The notes under the pieces were generated by a model. The model worked only from the letters and a program-made list of their open reading frames with translations. It did no database searches and had not been told where the DNA came from. A program made the position numbers and the translations under genes. Shown here piece by piece: positions 9,826 through 18,224 of a stretch of 64,000 nucleotides of DNA. Within the stretch, counting starts at the first letter, position 1. The number at the start of each line of letters is the position of its first letter. The DNA comes from Acinetobacter kanungonis (GTDB lineage Bacteria > Pseudomonadota > Gammaproteobacteria > Pseudomonadales > Moraxellaceae). The DNA is taken from positions 351,473 to 415,472 of the forward strand of contig NZ_JAACKC010000003.1 of the NCBI RefSeq assembly GCF_009939195.1. The letters are read 5' to 3'.

Positions 9826-10710
9826 TTACTTTTTAACTGATAAGCGTATTGCATCTAAAACTACAAAATTATGTTCAACATTTATTGTATGGCAACCATC
9901 ATCGTTATTATTCCATGTGGGTAAAATAACTTCTAAAAGTTGCTCTTTGTATGAGGTTGGGCTAAGTTCAAGAATTTCTTTGAATTCAATATTTCCACCA
10001 TAACGTTTCAATGAGTCTTGACTAGGTCGTATAAGTTTTTCTTTGTAAATAAAAGGCTTACCAGCCATTCTGAATTGTTGATGACCTTTGCAGACTGGGT
10101 TTTTTGGGTGTTCTTGCCAGTTAGGATTTAAAATATCTTCAGTAAAGAAAATATCTAAACGGTCACCAAATTTTTTGCAGTTTCTACGTGTGGAAGTCAA
10201 TAAATACCACATCCCTTCATGATAAAGGGGGGTGGTATCTACAGCATCAATATTATCAAATAAGTTTGAATGTTTTTCCCATTTCAGTGGTAACTCGGTA
10301 CATTTCCACAATTCAATAGTTTTATTAGCACTGGTTTCAGGAATCATGTACCAGTTATTTTCAACCTTAAATACACAAGGATAAGATAGGTGGTAGTCCA
10401 ATTTTAAAATAGTTTGTGGCTTTGAGTAGCTTCCATCTGTAAAAACTTCTAAGACTGATAAAAAGCCCACAGGATGAACATCATCTACTTCTTCAAAAAA
10501 TATAAAGTGTTGATTATTCTCTTGTACATAAAAACAGTCAGCAAAGGTGAATTTTTGAGGTGAATGAATTTCAAAAAGATCTTTGAGCTGTTTTTGATTG
10601 TTAAAGGATTCGTCTAACCAACCAAAACGCATATACCAATGCGAATTAAATTTTTTGGCTTGTTGGTTTTGTTGAAATTTGTACCATTTCTTTAAAATTG
10701 TTCGCATCAT
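9826..10710 (-). CDS. Glycosyl hydrolase-like five-bladed propeller protein (OC-locus ghy type)
   Basis: 294-residue protein resembling the N-terminal domain of glucosamine inositolphosphorylceramide transferase and GH43/68-like propellers. The blades show repeated aromatic-rich patterns (ENNQHFIFFEEVDD, VENNWYMIPETSANKTIELWKC, HEGMWYLLTSTRR, and AGKPFIYKEKLIRPSQD). No signal peptide. It faces against its neighbours, as I recall for the ghy gene of Acinetobacter OC loci. The role in LOS is unproven; it may be a hydrolase or an accessory transferase domain. A broken second copy of its first half lies at about 12347-12786. Two adjacent ATG codons (10710 and 10707) are possible starts. Confidence 0.7.
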   Translation of the reverse strand: MMRTILKKWYKFQQNQQAKKFNSHWYMRFGWLDESFNNQKQLKDLFEIHSPQKFTFADCFYVQENNQHFIFFEEVDDVHPVGFLSVLEVFTDGSYSKPQTILKLDYHLSYPCVFKVENNWYMIPETSANKTIELWKCTELPLKWEKHSNLFDNIDAVDTTPLYHEGMWYLLTSTRRNCKKFGDRLDIFFTEDILNPNWQEHPKNPVCKGHQQFRMAGKPFIYKEKLIRPSQDSLKRYGGNIEFKEILELSPTSYKEQLLEVILPTWNNNDDGCHTINVEHNFVVLDAIRLSVKK

Positions 10711-10996
10711 AAAAATTAGATATATAAGACTATCTATCTAATTTTACATTAGATATTATATTCAGCAACGCTAGATTTGTTTGTAATTATGAAAATTTTC
10801 TAATTAGCATAGGAGAGGAACTCCTTGAGGGTAAGTGTTTAGTGTTGGTAGAGTCTAAAATTAAGTATCTTCTAGAAACAATGATTGCTTATTAGGGCAT
10901 AATTTAACTGTGATATAAAAAACATCCTAAAATAATTAGGTATAATTAGTAATTTTATTTCTAACTTAATCAAGTCAATTAGCTAAGAGAGCCAAA
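10711..10996. promoter_or_regulatory. Divergent AT-rich spacer with inverted repeat and possible promoter
   Basis: Upstream of the leftward glycosidase-like gene there is an exact 8-bp inverted repeat, ATTAGATA...TATCTAAT, at about 10716-10743. A TATAAT box at 10941-10946 lies 51 nt before the GTG of the next GT4 gene; its -35 is weak. The stretch also contains the decayed start of a GT25 gene (separate entry). No proper JUMPstart/ops element is seen. Confidence 0.4.
10789..10830 (+). pseudogene. Decayed 5' end of a GT25 gene
   Basis: About 40 bases beginning with ATG at 10789 align with the first codons of the intact GT25 gene at 12865. With one missing base the reading would be MKIF-x-ISIGEE, against MKVFVISIEEE in the intact gene. 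The ATG lies 79 nt from the first base of the glycosidase-like start codon (10710), exactly as in the right-hand copy (12786 to 12865). Similarity fades after about 40 nt. Short, so the call rests largely on the matching context and spacing. Confidence 0.6.
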
Positions 10997-12016
10997 GTGA
11001 AAATTGTTCATCTTCTATATTTTACGGAATTTGCGGGAACAGAGAAAGTTTGTGTAGATTTGTGTAACACAATGAGTCAAGATAATGAGGTTTTTTTGCT
11101 TGGAAATCTTTATGATTTTCAAGGTAATAAAATTACTGATTATCTTGAAGATGCTGTTAGGTTTGTTGATATTCCGACAGATAAAAACCGTCATAATATT
11201 TTATATCTGTATAAAATTTCAAAAATTCTAAAAAAAATAGATCCAGATGTTATTCACTGTCATAATACAAAACTTCTAGAAATAATGAAATATTGTCAAA
11301 TATTTTTACCTAAAAAAATACCTATAATATTTACTAAGCATAATTGGTTTGTAAAAAAAAGAATGAAATATGCTGATTTGTGTGTTGGGATTTCTCCAGA
11401 AACATTAAAGCTTTGTAATGCAAAAAATAACATTCTAATAGAGAATGGTATAAGATTTAAGCAAGCAAAACGTGTTTTACCAGATAATATTTTTAATATC
11501 GTTGGTGTTGGGCGACTTGAAGAGCATAAAAACTGGCAATTGGCGATTACAGCATTAAGTCAGGTAAGTTTTGATTATCGTTTATATATTCTTGGAAAAG
11601 GAGTCTATGAGCAACCCCTTAAAGATCTAATTAAACAATTAAATGTTTCTGATAAAGTTAAACTAGTAGGTTTTGTTGATAACCCTTGGGATTATATTTA
11701 TAGTTCAGACTTGCAGTTGTTACCTTCACGGCTTGAAGGATTTTCTTTAGCTCTGATTGAAGGTATTTATTATGGTAAAATGGTATTTGCTCTAGATACG
11801 GCTAATCATAGAGAAGTATTAGGAGATGATTTTATTGTTGAGAATGATGCAGAAAAATTAGCGGTAAAACTTGATGATGTTTATCATCATTATTATGAAT
11901 ATAATAAGAAATTTTCTAGTGTCAAAGCGGAATCATCTAGATTTGATATAAATCAAGTTGCTAAAAAGTACCTTGATGCTTATCGAGGTTTATTAAATAA
12001 AACTGATGTAATTTAA
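10997..12016 (+). CDS. Glycosyltransferase family 4, AT-rich variable gene of the OC locus
   Basis: GT-B transferase of 339 residues. It begins KIVHLLYFTEFAGTEKVCVDL, has PDVIHCHNTK, then VGVGRLEEHKNWQLAI, YILGKGVYEQPL and SRLEGFSLALIEGIYYG, which is the GT4 E-x7-E signature. The start is GTG at 10997 with only a weak purine-rich AAGAGAG upstream. Codon use is clearly more AT-rich than the left block, and the gene is flanked by duplicated sequence, which suggests acquisition from another OC locus type. The sugar transferred is unknown. Confidence 0.85.
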   Translation: MKIVHLLYFTEFAGTEKVCVDLCNTMSQDNEVFLLGNLYDFQGNKITDYLEDAVRFVDIPTDKNRHNILYLYKISKILKKIDPDVIHCHNTKLLEIMKYCQIFLPKKIPIIFTKHNWFVKKRMKYADLCVGISPETLKLCNAKNNILIENGIRFKQAKRVLPDNIFNIVGVGRLEEHKNWQLAITALSQVSFDYRLYILGKGVYEQPLKDLIKQLNVSDKVKLVGFVDNPWDYIYSSDLQLLPSRLEGFSLALIEGIYYGKMVFALDTANHREVLGDDFIVENDAEKLAVKLDDVYHHYYEYNKKFSSVKAESSRFDINQVAKKYLDAYRGLLNKTDVI

Positions 12017-12094
12017 ATTATTATATTTAATGCAAATATTATTTTATGTCTTTGGCTGATTTTTTAGTACAAGAGCATATTTTTTGAATAATAT

Positions 12095-12121
12095 TAGACT
12101 CGGATTTTAAGTCCGAGTCTA
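12095..12121. terminator. Perfect 10-bp hairpin after the GT4 gene
   Basis: TAGACTCGGA and TCCGAGTCTA form a perfect stem with a 7-nt loop, 79 nt past the GT4 stop. No good T-run follows, so it may be a weak or processing hairpin rather than a classical terminator. Confidence 0.45.
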
Positions 12122-12201
12122 TTATCAGAATGTTCGTCCAGAGATTGAGTGCTTTATGAGTATAATTATTTTGGTAACTTTTTTGTATACTGATTAGGTT
12201 G

Positions 12202-12289
12202 TTTTTGAATTTTTGAATTTTTGAATTTTTGAATTTTTGAATTTTTGAATTTTTGAATTTTTGAATTTTTGAATTTTTGAATTTTTGAT
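12202..12289. repeat. 8-bp tandem repeat (TTTTTGAA), about 11 copies
   Basis: Ten exact TTTTTGAA units at 12202-12281 and an eleventh ending TTTTTGAT. It lies in non-coding DNA between the GT4 gene and the decayed glycosidase-like copy, 575 nt before the GT25 start. The unit is not a multiple of three, and copy number is likely to vary by slippage. Confidence 0.95.
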
Positions 12290-12346
12290 ATTAAGCATTT
12301 AGATAGTGGAATAATGGATATCTAATTTCAAGTATTATAATAAGTA

Positions 12347-12786
12347 TGAGTTTTTTTTCGTTGATGAAGAGGGAAGTCAGTACATTTCCACAGTTCAATT
12401 TTTTGCATATGTTTCTCGAATCATTTACCAGTTATTTTCTATCTTAAATACGCAAGGATAAGATGGATGATAGTCCAATTTTAAAATTGTTTGTGGCTTT
12501 GAGTAGCTTTCATCTTTAAAAACCTCCAAGACTGATAAAAAAAACCTGGGATGAACATCATCTACTGATTAAAAAATATAAAGAGTTGATTATTTTATTG
12601 TACATAAAAAAATCAGTAAAGGTGAGTTTTTTAGGCGAATGAATTTCAAAAAGATCTTTGAGTTGTTCTTGATTATTGAAGGATTCATCTAACCAACCTA
12701 AACGTATATACAAATGCGTACTAAATTTTTTTGGCTTGTTGGTATTGTTGAAATTTATACCATTTCTTTAAAATTGTACGCATTAT
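12347..12786 (-). pseudogene. Broken N-terminal half of a second glycosidase-like (ghy-type) gene
   Basis: This stretch aligns almost continuously with about 10267-10710, the start-proximal half of the intact leftward gene, and covers roughly its first 145 codons. The first ATG is changed to ATA and the second kept. An extra T in the poly-T near codon 15 shifts the frame. A GAA pair at the FFEEVDD position has become TAA TCA. The rest of the gene is missing; the break lies near 12347, beyond which come unrelated bases and the octamer repeat. Homology also continues upstream through the spacer to the GT25 start. Confidence 0.85.
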
Positions 12787-12864
12787 AAAAATTGGATATA
12801 TAAGACTATCTATCTAATTCCGCATTAGATATTATATGCAGCAATACAGTATTGGCTTATATGT

Positions 12865-13629
12865 ATGAAAGTTTTTGTTATTAGTATCGAAGAAGAAAAT
12901 TCACCAAGACTAAATAGCTTTTTATGTCAGCCTTTTTTTCAGAATGGAAGTTTAGAATATACAAAAGTTGGGGTGAAAGGGGGACAGCTTTCAGCAAAAA
13001 AGTATTTTGAATTAGCTGTTAAAGGGCGTGATAAGCCACTAACACCAGGTGAGTTAGGTTGTACCTTATCGCATTTGGCGGCATTAACGCAGTTCTTGGA
13101 AACTAGGGATGATTTTGCATTAATTCTAGAAGATGATGCTATTTTGAAAAATGATATTTCATATCAAATACTGAGTGATGAATTAAGTAAGGTAGATTTA
13201 CCTAAAAATTTACTATTAAGTATTGGTGGTATTCAAATGAAAGAATGTCGAAAAGTTAGAGGGGAGTTTTGTGATTTTAGTCTATTAGATAAAAAAGTTT
13301 TGAAGGTGGTTCCTGATTTTTATCATAGAGTAAATTATACAGTATCTTATATTGTAGATCGAAAAATGGCGAAAAATTTATTAGAATATCATAAACCAGT
13401 TAGACGTGCTGATGATTGGAGTTATTTATATGACTTTGATTCCTCTTCAAATATTTTAATGGCTTATCTTGTTGATCATCCAGTTGTTGAGAGAGGTGAG
13501 TCAAATAAAAATTTAAGCACAATTGAGGCTGAAAGATTAAAGTCAAGGGATTTATTGATTAGTAAATTTGGCTCGGGTATGAAATATAATTTAGCTAAAA
13601 TTTTTTATAAGCGTTATAGGGAGAAGTAA
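12865..13629 (+). CDS. Glycosyltransferase family 25 (LPS biosynthesis)
   Basis: GT25 transferases, such as LgtB/LpsA relatives, add galactose or similar sugars to LOS core. Visible motifs are the start MKVFVISIEEENSPRL, then LTPGELGCTLSHLAAL near residue 60 and ALILEDDAIL near residue 87 (family DD motif), and VRRADDWSYLYDF later. 254 residues and very AT-rich. Its spacer and first codons exist in a second, broken copy at 10711-10830. It lies upstream of rmlB, but the 29-nt gap and a separate ribosome binding site leave co-transcription uncertain. Confidence 0.85.
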   Translation: MKVFVISIEEENSPRLNSFLCQPFFQNGSLEYTKVGVKGGQLSAKKYFELAVKGRDKPLTPGELGCTLSHLAALTQFLETRDDFALILEDDAILKNDISYQILSDELSKVDLPKNLLLSIGGIQMKECRKVRGEFCDFSLLDKKVLKVVPDFYHRVNYTVSYIVDRKMAKNLLEYHKPVRRADDWSYLYDFDSSSNILMAYLVDHPVVERGESNKNLSTIEAERLKSRDLLISKFGSGMKYNLAKIFYKRYREK

Positions 13630-13658
13630 ATTTTGTTATTTAAAAACTGGGAGATATT

Positions 13659-14723
13659 TTGAATATTTTAGTTACCGGTGGTGCAGGATTTATTGGTTCA
13701 GCTGTCATCCGCCATATTATGCAAAATACCCACAACCACGTTCTAAATATTGATAAGCTGACTTATGCGGGAAATTTAGAATCGTTAAATGAAATCGATC
13801 AACATCCGAACTATGAGTTCAAACAAATCGATATTTGTGATACGGAGCAAATTACAGCCGCAATAGATGCGTTTCGACCCGATGCAATTATGCATTTGGC
13901 AGCAGAGTCGCATGTAGACCGCTCAATTGATGGTCCAGCAGCATTTATTCAAACAAATATTGTGGGAACTTATACTTTATTAGAAGCTGCTCGAAAGTAT
14001 TGGATGGGGCTTGACGCTGAAGCGCAACAAAACTTTCGTTTTCATCATATTTCAACTGATGAGGTTTATGGTGACTTAGAAGGAATAAAAGACCTCTTTA
14101 CTGAAACAACTTCATACGCTCCAAGCTCTCCATATTCTGCCTCTAAAGCCAGTTCGGATCATTTGGTACGTGCTTGGCACAGAACTTATGGTCTACCTGT
14201 CATTGTGACCAATTGCTCCAATAATTATGGGCCTTACCATTTTCCAGAAAAATTAATTCCATTGGTGATTCTAAATGCACTGGATGCTAAACCTTTACCT
14301 GTATATGGTAATGGTCAGCAAATTCGGGATTGGTTATTCGTAGAAGATCATGCACGTGCTTTATATAAAGTGGTGACCGAGGGTGTGGTGGGTGAAACCT
14401 ACAATATTGGTGGTCATAATGAAAAGCAGAATATTGACGTGGTCAAAACTATTTGTAAAATTTTGGATGAGCTAAAACCACAGGCGAGTGGTCAAGCATA
14501 TGATTCACTGATTACTTTCGTAAAAGACCGCCCTGGGCATGACTTACGCTATGCGATTGATGCTACAAAAATTCAAAATGAATTAGGTTGGACACCAACA
14601 GAGACATTTGAAACGGGAATTCGTAAAACGGTAGAGTGGTATTTGAATAATCAGGAGTGGGTTGCTCATATTCAAAGTGGGGAATACAAATCTTGGTTAG
14701 GAAAACAATACAAGGCTAAGTAA
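13659..14723 (+). CDS. rmlB: dTDP-glucose 4,6-dehydratase
   Basis: Second step of dTDP-L-rhamnose synthesis, dTDP-glucose to dTDP-4-keto-6-deoxyglucose, with NAD. The extended SDR shows TGGAGFIGS (Rossmann glycine motif), STDEVYGDL (family Thr-Asp-Glu) and [10 protein letters not shown] (YxxxK). 354 residues, as usual. The start is TTG at 13659 with GGGAG upstream. The stop overlaps the rmlD ATG by one base, opening a tightly packed rmlBDAC operon. Confidence 0.95.
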   Translation: MNILVTGGAGFIGSAVIRHIMQNTHNHVLNIDKLTYAGNLESLNEIDQHPNYEFKQIDICDTEQITAAIDAFRPDAIMHLAAESHVDRSIDGPAAFIQTNIVGTYTLLEAARKYWMGLDAEAQQNFRFHHISTDEVYGDLEGIKDLFTETTSYAPSSPYSASKASSDHLVRAWHRTYGLPVIVTNCSNNYGPYHFPEKLIPLVILNALDAKPLPVYGNGQQIRDWLFVEDHARALYKVVTEGVVGETYNIGGHNEKQNIDVVKTICKILDELKPQASGQAYDSLITFVKDRPGHDLRYAIDATKIQNELGWTPTETFETGIRKTVEWYLNNQEWVAHIQSGEYKSWLGKQYKAK

Positions 14724-15616
14724 TGAAAATCTTATTGCTTGGAAAAAATGGACAAGTTGGTTGGGAGCTTCAACGTTCCCTTGCTCCATTGGGTGAGGTG
14801 ATTTCACTTGATCGAAATGGTTTAAATCAATGGTGTGGTGATTTAAGTAAGCTCGATCAAATTTATCAAACCATTGTAGATATAGCGCCAAATGTTGTTG
14901 TGAATGCAAGTGCTTATACTACTGTAGATTTGGCTGAAACAGAACAAGATATGGCTACTCTCATTAATCATGTGGCAGTAGGGAAGATAGCTGAGGCTTG
15001 TGCTCAAATTAAGGCACTTTTAGTGCATTATTCGACAGATTATGTTTTTGATGGTGAAGGTACATCATTATTTAATGAAACAGATACACTGAAACCCTTG
15101 AATGTATATGGTCAAACTAAGGCATTAGGTGAGCAGGCTATTCAAAATGCTCAATGTAATTACTTGATATTTCGAACATCATGGGTTTTTGCACAAAAAG
15201 GTAAAAACTTTTTGAAAACAATGCTTGCTTTATCTCAGCAGCTTGAAGAACTATCTATTATTGATGACCAAATTGGTGCTCCAACGTCAGCCGAGCTAAT
15301 TGCCGATGTAAGTGCTCATGCGATTGTGCAGACATTGAGAGATCAAACTAAAATTGGCATTTACCATTTGGTTGCTAGTGGGGAAACATCGTGGTTTGAG
15401 TATGCAAACTATATATTTGAGCAAGCAAAAAACTTAGGTGTGAATTTAGCCGTTCAACAAGTTAATCCGATTCCAACAGTAGCATATCCGACACCAGCTA
15501 AACGTCCACATAATTCACGATTAAATAATCAAAAGATTCAACATGCTTTTCAAATCTATTTGCCAGATTGGAAAGAGCATGTACGAAGAACAGTAATTGA
15601 GGTATTTCATAAATGA
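14723..15616 (+). CDS. rmlD: dTDP-4-dehydrorhamnose reductase
   Basis: Last step of dTDP-L-rhamnose synthesis, NAD(P)H reduction of the 4-keto group. Rossmann motif [10 protein letters not shown] at the N-terminus, [12 protein letters not shown] in the middle, [10 protein letters not shown] (YxxxK), and the conserved end [14 protein letters not shown]. 297 residues, normal length. It overlaps rmlB by 1 nt and rmlA by 4 nt. Confidence 0.95.
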   Translation: MKILLLGKNGQVGWELQRSLAPLGEVISLDRNGLNQWCGDLSKLDQIYQTIVDIAPNVVVNASAYTTVDLAETEQDMATLINHVAVGKIAEACAQIKALLVHYSTDYVFDGEGTSLFNETDTLKPLNVYGQTKALGEQAIQNAQCNYLIFRTSWVFAQKGKNFLKTMLALSQQLEELSIIDDQIGAPTSAELIADVSAHAIVQTLRDQTKIGIYHLVASGETSWFEYANYIFEQAKNLGVNLAVQQVNPIPTVAYPTPAKRPHNSRLNNQKIQHAFQIYLPDWKEHVRRTVIEVFHK

Positions 15617-16497
15617 GCATAAAGCGTAAGGGTATTATATTGGCGGGTGGTTCAGGCACACGCTTACATCCTATTACTAAAGGTGTATCTAAGCAGCTTT
15701 TACCAATTTATGATAAACCCATGATTTATTATCCTTTATCTGTATTGATGTTGGCAGGTATTCGTGAGATTTTAATTATTTCGACGCCTGAAGACTTACC
15801 GAACTTTGAGAAATTACTTGGTGATGGTTCGCAGTTTGGTATTGAATTGAGTTATAAAGAACAGCCTTCACCAGATGGGCTAGCTCAGGCATTTATTATT
15901 GGTGAAGAATTTATAGGTAATGATCATGTGTGCTTAATATTGGGTGACAATATTTATTATGGTCAAAATTTTAGTAAGCAATTAAAAGTAGCAAATGCTG
16001 TTGATGTTGGTGCAACAGTTTTTGGTTATCATGTGACTGATCCAGAGCGTTTTGGTGTAGTTGAGTTTGATCCAACAGGCAAAGTGCTGAGCATTGAAGA
16101 AAAGCCAACCAAACCAAAATCACCTTATGCAGTAACTGGTTTATATTTCTATGATAATCGGGTTATAGAGTTTGCTAAACAGGTAAAACCATCCGCACGT
16201 GGTGAGCTAGAAATCACAGATATTAATAATGCCTATTTGAATGATGGCTCACTCAATGTTGAATTACTTGGGCGTGGTTTTGCATGGCTAGATACAGGAA
16301 CACACGAGTCTTTATTAGAAGCGGGACAGTTTGTATATACTGTTGAAAAACGTCAATCTTTAAAAGTTGCGTGTTTAGAAGAAATAGGTTTTCAACATGG
16401 TTGGATTTCTAAGAGTGAGCTGAAGGCAAGTGTTGAAGCACTTAAGAAAACAGATTATGGTCAATACTTGTTTAAATTATTGGAAGAGGCTAAGTGA
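15613..16497 (+). CDS. rmlA: Glucose-1-phosphate thymidylyltransferase
   Basis: First step of the pathway, dTTP plus glucose-1-phosphate to dTDP-glucose. Nucleotidyltransferase signature [11 protein letters not shown] followed by [17 protein letters not shown], then [17 protein letters not shown] and [13 protein letters not shown]. 294 residues, normal length. It overlaps rmlD (ATGA at 15613) and rmlC (GTG at 16494), indicating translational coupling. Confidence 0.96.
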   Translation: MSIKRKGIILAGGSGTRLHPITKGVSKQLLPIYDKPMIYYPLSVLMLAGIREILIISTPEDLPNFEKLLGDGSQFGIELSYKEQPSPDGLAQAFIIGEEFIGNDHVCLILGDNIYYGQNFSKQLKVANAVDVGATVFGYHVTDPERFGVVEFDPTGKVLSIEEKPTKPKSPYAVTGLYFYDNRVIEFAKQVKPSARGELEITDINNAYLNDGSLNVELLGRGFAWLDTGTHESLLEAGQFVYTVEKRQSLKVACLEEIGFQHGWISKSELKASVEALKKTDYGQYLFKLLEEAK

Positions 16498-17051
16498 GAG
16501 TAGAAACAACTAAAATTGCTGGTTTGTTAATTATTCATCCCCAAGTTTATGGGGATGAGCGTGGTTGGTTTATGGAGAGCTTTAATCAACAACGTTTTGA
16601 AAATGAATTAAAAACGTTAAATTTACCTATTCCAACATTTGTGCAGGATAATCATTCCAGCTCACAAAAAGGTGTATTAAGAGGTTTGCACTTTCAGCGC
16701 GAACCTTATTCTCAAGGTAAGTTGGTGCGTGTAGTGCAGGGTAAAGTTTGGGATGTGGCAGTTGATATTCGTCCTGAATCTGAAACTTATGGGGAGTGGG
16801 TTGGTGTTGAACTGAGTGCAGAAAATAAAACTATGCTTTGGATCCCTCAAGGGTTTGCTCATGGCTTTATAGCACTTGAAGATAATACTCAATTTCTTTA
16901 TAAAACTACCAACTATTATAATAAAGAAAGTGAAGGTGCGATTATTTGGAATGATACAGCACTAGAAATTGACTGGCCTTTAAATAAAGTAGATAAGGTA
17001 ATAGTAAGTGATAAAGATACGAATAGTATGAAGTTTGAGGAGATGAAATAA
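16494..17051 (+). CDS. rmlC: dTDP-4-dehydrorhamnose 3,5-epimerase
   Basis: Third step of dTDP-L-rhamnose synthesis, a cofactor-free double epimerisation in a cupin fold. GVLRGLHFQ carries the catalytic His, and [18 protein letters not shown] and IPQGFAHGF follow as expected. 185 residues. The start is GTG at 16494 inside the rmlA stop. Its stop shares a base with the ATG of the DUF707 gene, so all five genes are probably one transcript. Confidence 0.96.
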   Translation: MRVETTKIAGLLIIHPQVYGDERGWFMESFNQQRFENELKTLNLPIPTFVQDNHSSSQKGVLRGLHFQREPYSQGKLVRVVQGKVWDVAVDIRPESETYGEWVGVELSAENKTMLWIPQGFAHGFIALEDNTQFLYKTTNYYNKESEGAIIWNDTALEIDWPLNKVDKVIVSDKDTNSMKFEEMK

Positions 17052-17872
17052 TGTGGTTAACAAAAAAAATAAAAGATTATTCAAGAGGTTATCTTAGAAA
17101 AAAATTCTCAGATCCAAATCACTTGTACGATAATAAAGACTTATTTGTAAAAACGTTACCGCAAAAAAAAATTTTGCTTATTGGTATATATTTAACGGAT
17201 TATCCAAATCAAGCAGAAATATTAAAAAATCAATTTTCTAAATCTATGCAGCATAAAGTAGTTCAAAAATGGTATGCAATTGGGGAGAAGCCTATTCCTG
17301 AATATATGGTAGATGTAACTATAGGTTACTCAAAAAAGAAAAATCCTAAATTTAAAGTATTAAATGAAATTCTCTCTGATTTGGATATGAGTAGCTATGA
17401 TTTATTAATTATTAGCGATGATGATATTCATCTTTGGGATAATTTTATAGATGTATATGTAGGTTATATCTATAAATATGATTTAAAAGTAGCTCAACCT
17501 GCACGTACTAAGCATAGCTTTTATGACCACCAAATTTGTTTACAAGCAGACTCTATTGTTAAGGCAAGATTAACAAATTTTGTTGAAATTGGACCTATCT
17601 TTTCATTTAATAGAGATGTTTTTAAGTATTTTTTACCATTTCCTAGTCAGAGTCCGATGGGATATGGTCTAGATTATATATGGCCTAAAATTGCAGAAAA
17701 ATGGAAGTTTAATATTGGTATAGTTGATGCTACACCTGTTGATCACAGTTACCGACCTCAAGGAAAAACTTACGTTTCTAGTGAAAATATATTAAAAATG
17801 CAAGAACTATTTGAAAATTTCGACAATAATGAAAGAGATAAAAAAATATCTTATCAATATTTTAAGAATTAA
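17051..17872 (+). CDS. DUF707 family protein, likely glycosyltransferase-like, last gene of the OC locus
   Basis: 273 residues of unknown activity. The order of motifs matches DUF707 as known from plants and some bacteria: YDLLIISDDDIHLWDNF with a DDD acidic cluster near residue 120, then LKVAQPAR, FVEIGPIFSFNRDVF, GYGLDYIWP and GIVDATPVDHSYRPQG. The acidic cluster and the fixed His could be a GT-A type donor/metal site, which is inference. Very AT-rich. It begins at the rmlC stop, so a role in using or following rhamnose addition is plausible. No signal peptide. Confidence 0.65.
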   Translation: MWLTKKIKDYSRGYLRKKFSDPNHLYDNKDLFVKTLPQKKILLIGIYLTDYPNQAEILKNQFSKSMQHKVVQKWYAIGEKPIPEYMVDVTIGYSKKKNPKFKVLNEILSDLDMSSYDLLIISDDDIHLWDNFIDVYVGYIYKYDLKVAQPARTKHSFYDHQICLQADSIVKARLTNFVEIGPIFSFNRDVFKYFLPFPSQSPMGYGLDYIWPKIAEKWKFNIGIVDATPVDHSYRPQGKTYVSSENILKMQELFENFDNNERDKKISYQYFKN

Positions 17873-17890
17873 TTTTAGGGGAGTTTGCGG

Positions 17891-18121
17891 CTATTCCTTA
17901 TCCGCATTCCCCGTCAAAACCATATAAATCAGCCCTACAAAAATCACAAATGCACCACCTAAACTACTCACGCAGAAATACAGAATTCGGTCAGAAGTAT
18001 CGAGGTTAAACAGTCCATTGGCAAGAATATAGCGCATGAACAACCACTGGACGATTGCAAAAACAATTACCACTAGACCACGACGGCGGACTTCAGGACG
18101 CATAGCCATACGCTTGCTCAT
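17891..18121 (-). CDS. Small two-helix inner-membrane protein, unknown function
   Basis: 76 residues. A basic N-terminus (MSKRMAMRPEVRRRG) is followed by two hydrophobic helices, about residues 15-35 and 47-68, and a short acidic tail. The basic start suggests the N-terminus is cytoplasmic. I recognise no family. It lies between the OC locus and aspS, opposite in strand to the LOS genes; no separate terminator is seen between it and the DUF707 gene. Confidence 0.65.
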   Translation of the reverse strand: MSKRMAMRPEVRRRGLVVIVFAIVQWLFMRYILANGLFNLDTSDRILYFCVSSLGGAFVIFVGLIYMVLTGNADKE

Positions 18122-18180
18122 CTATCAACATAAAAACTGCGGGCTATTATGCCACTATAGAGAATCGATCTCAATGTAAT

Positions 18181-18210
18181 AAAAAAACCCTGCACTAATG
18201 CAGGGTTTTT
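18181..18210 (-). terminator. Terminator after aspS
   Basis: CCCTGCA paired with TGCAGGG, flanked by seven A on the left and five T on the right, so it can end transcripts from either side. On the minus strand it follows aspS by 15 nt. Confidence 0.85.
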
Positions 18211-18224
18211 AGTGAAGTCAAAGC

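Noticed and set aside
10711..12864. Insertion sequence or transposon as the cause of the OC duplication
   Set aside because: No transposase gene, terminal inverted repeats or target duplication were found around the GT4 gene.
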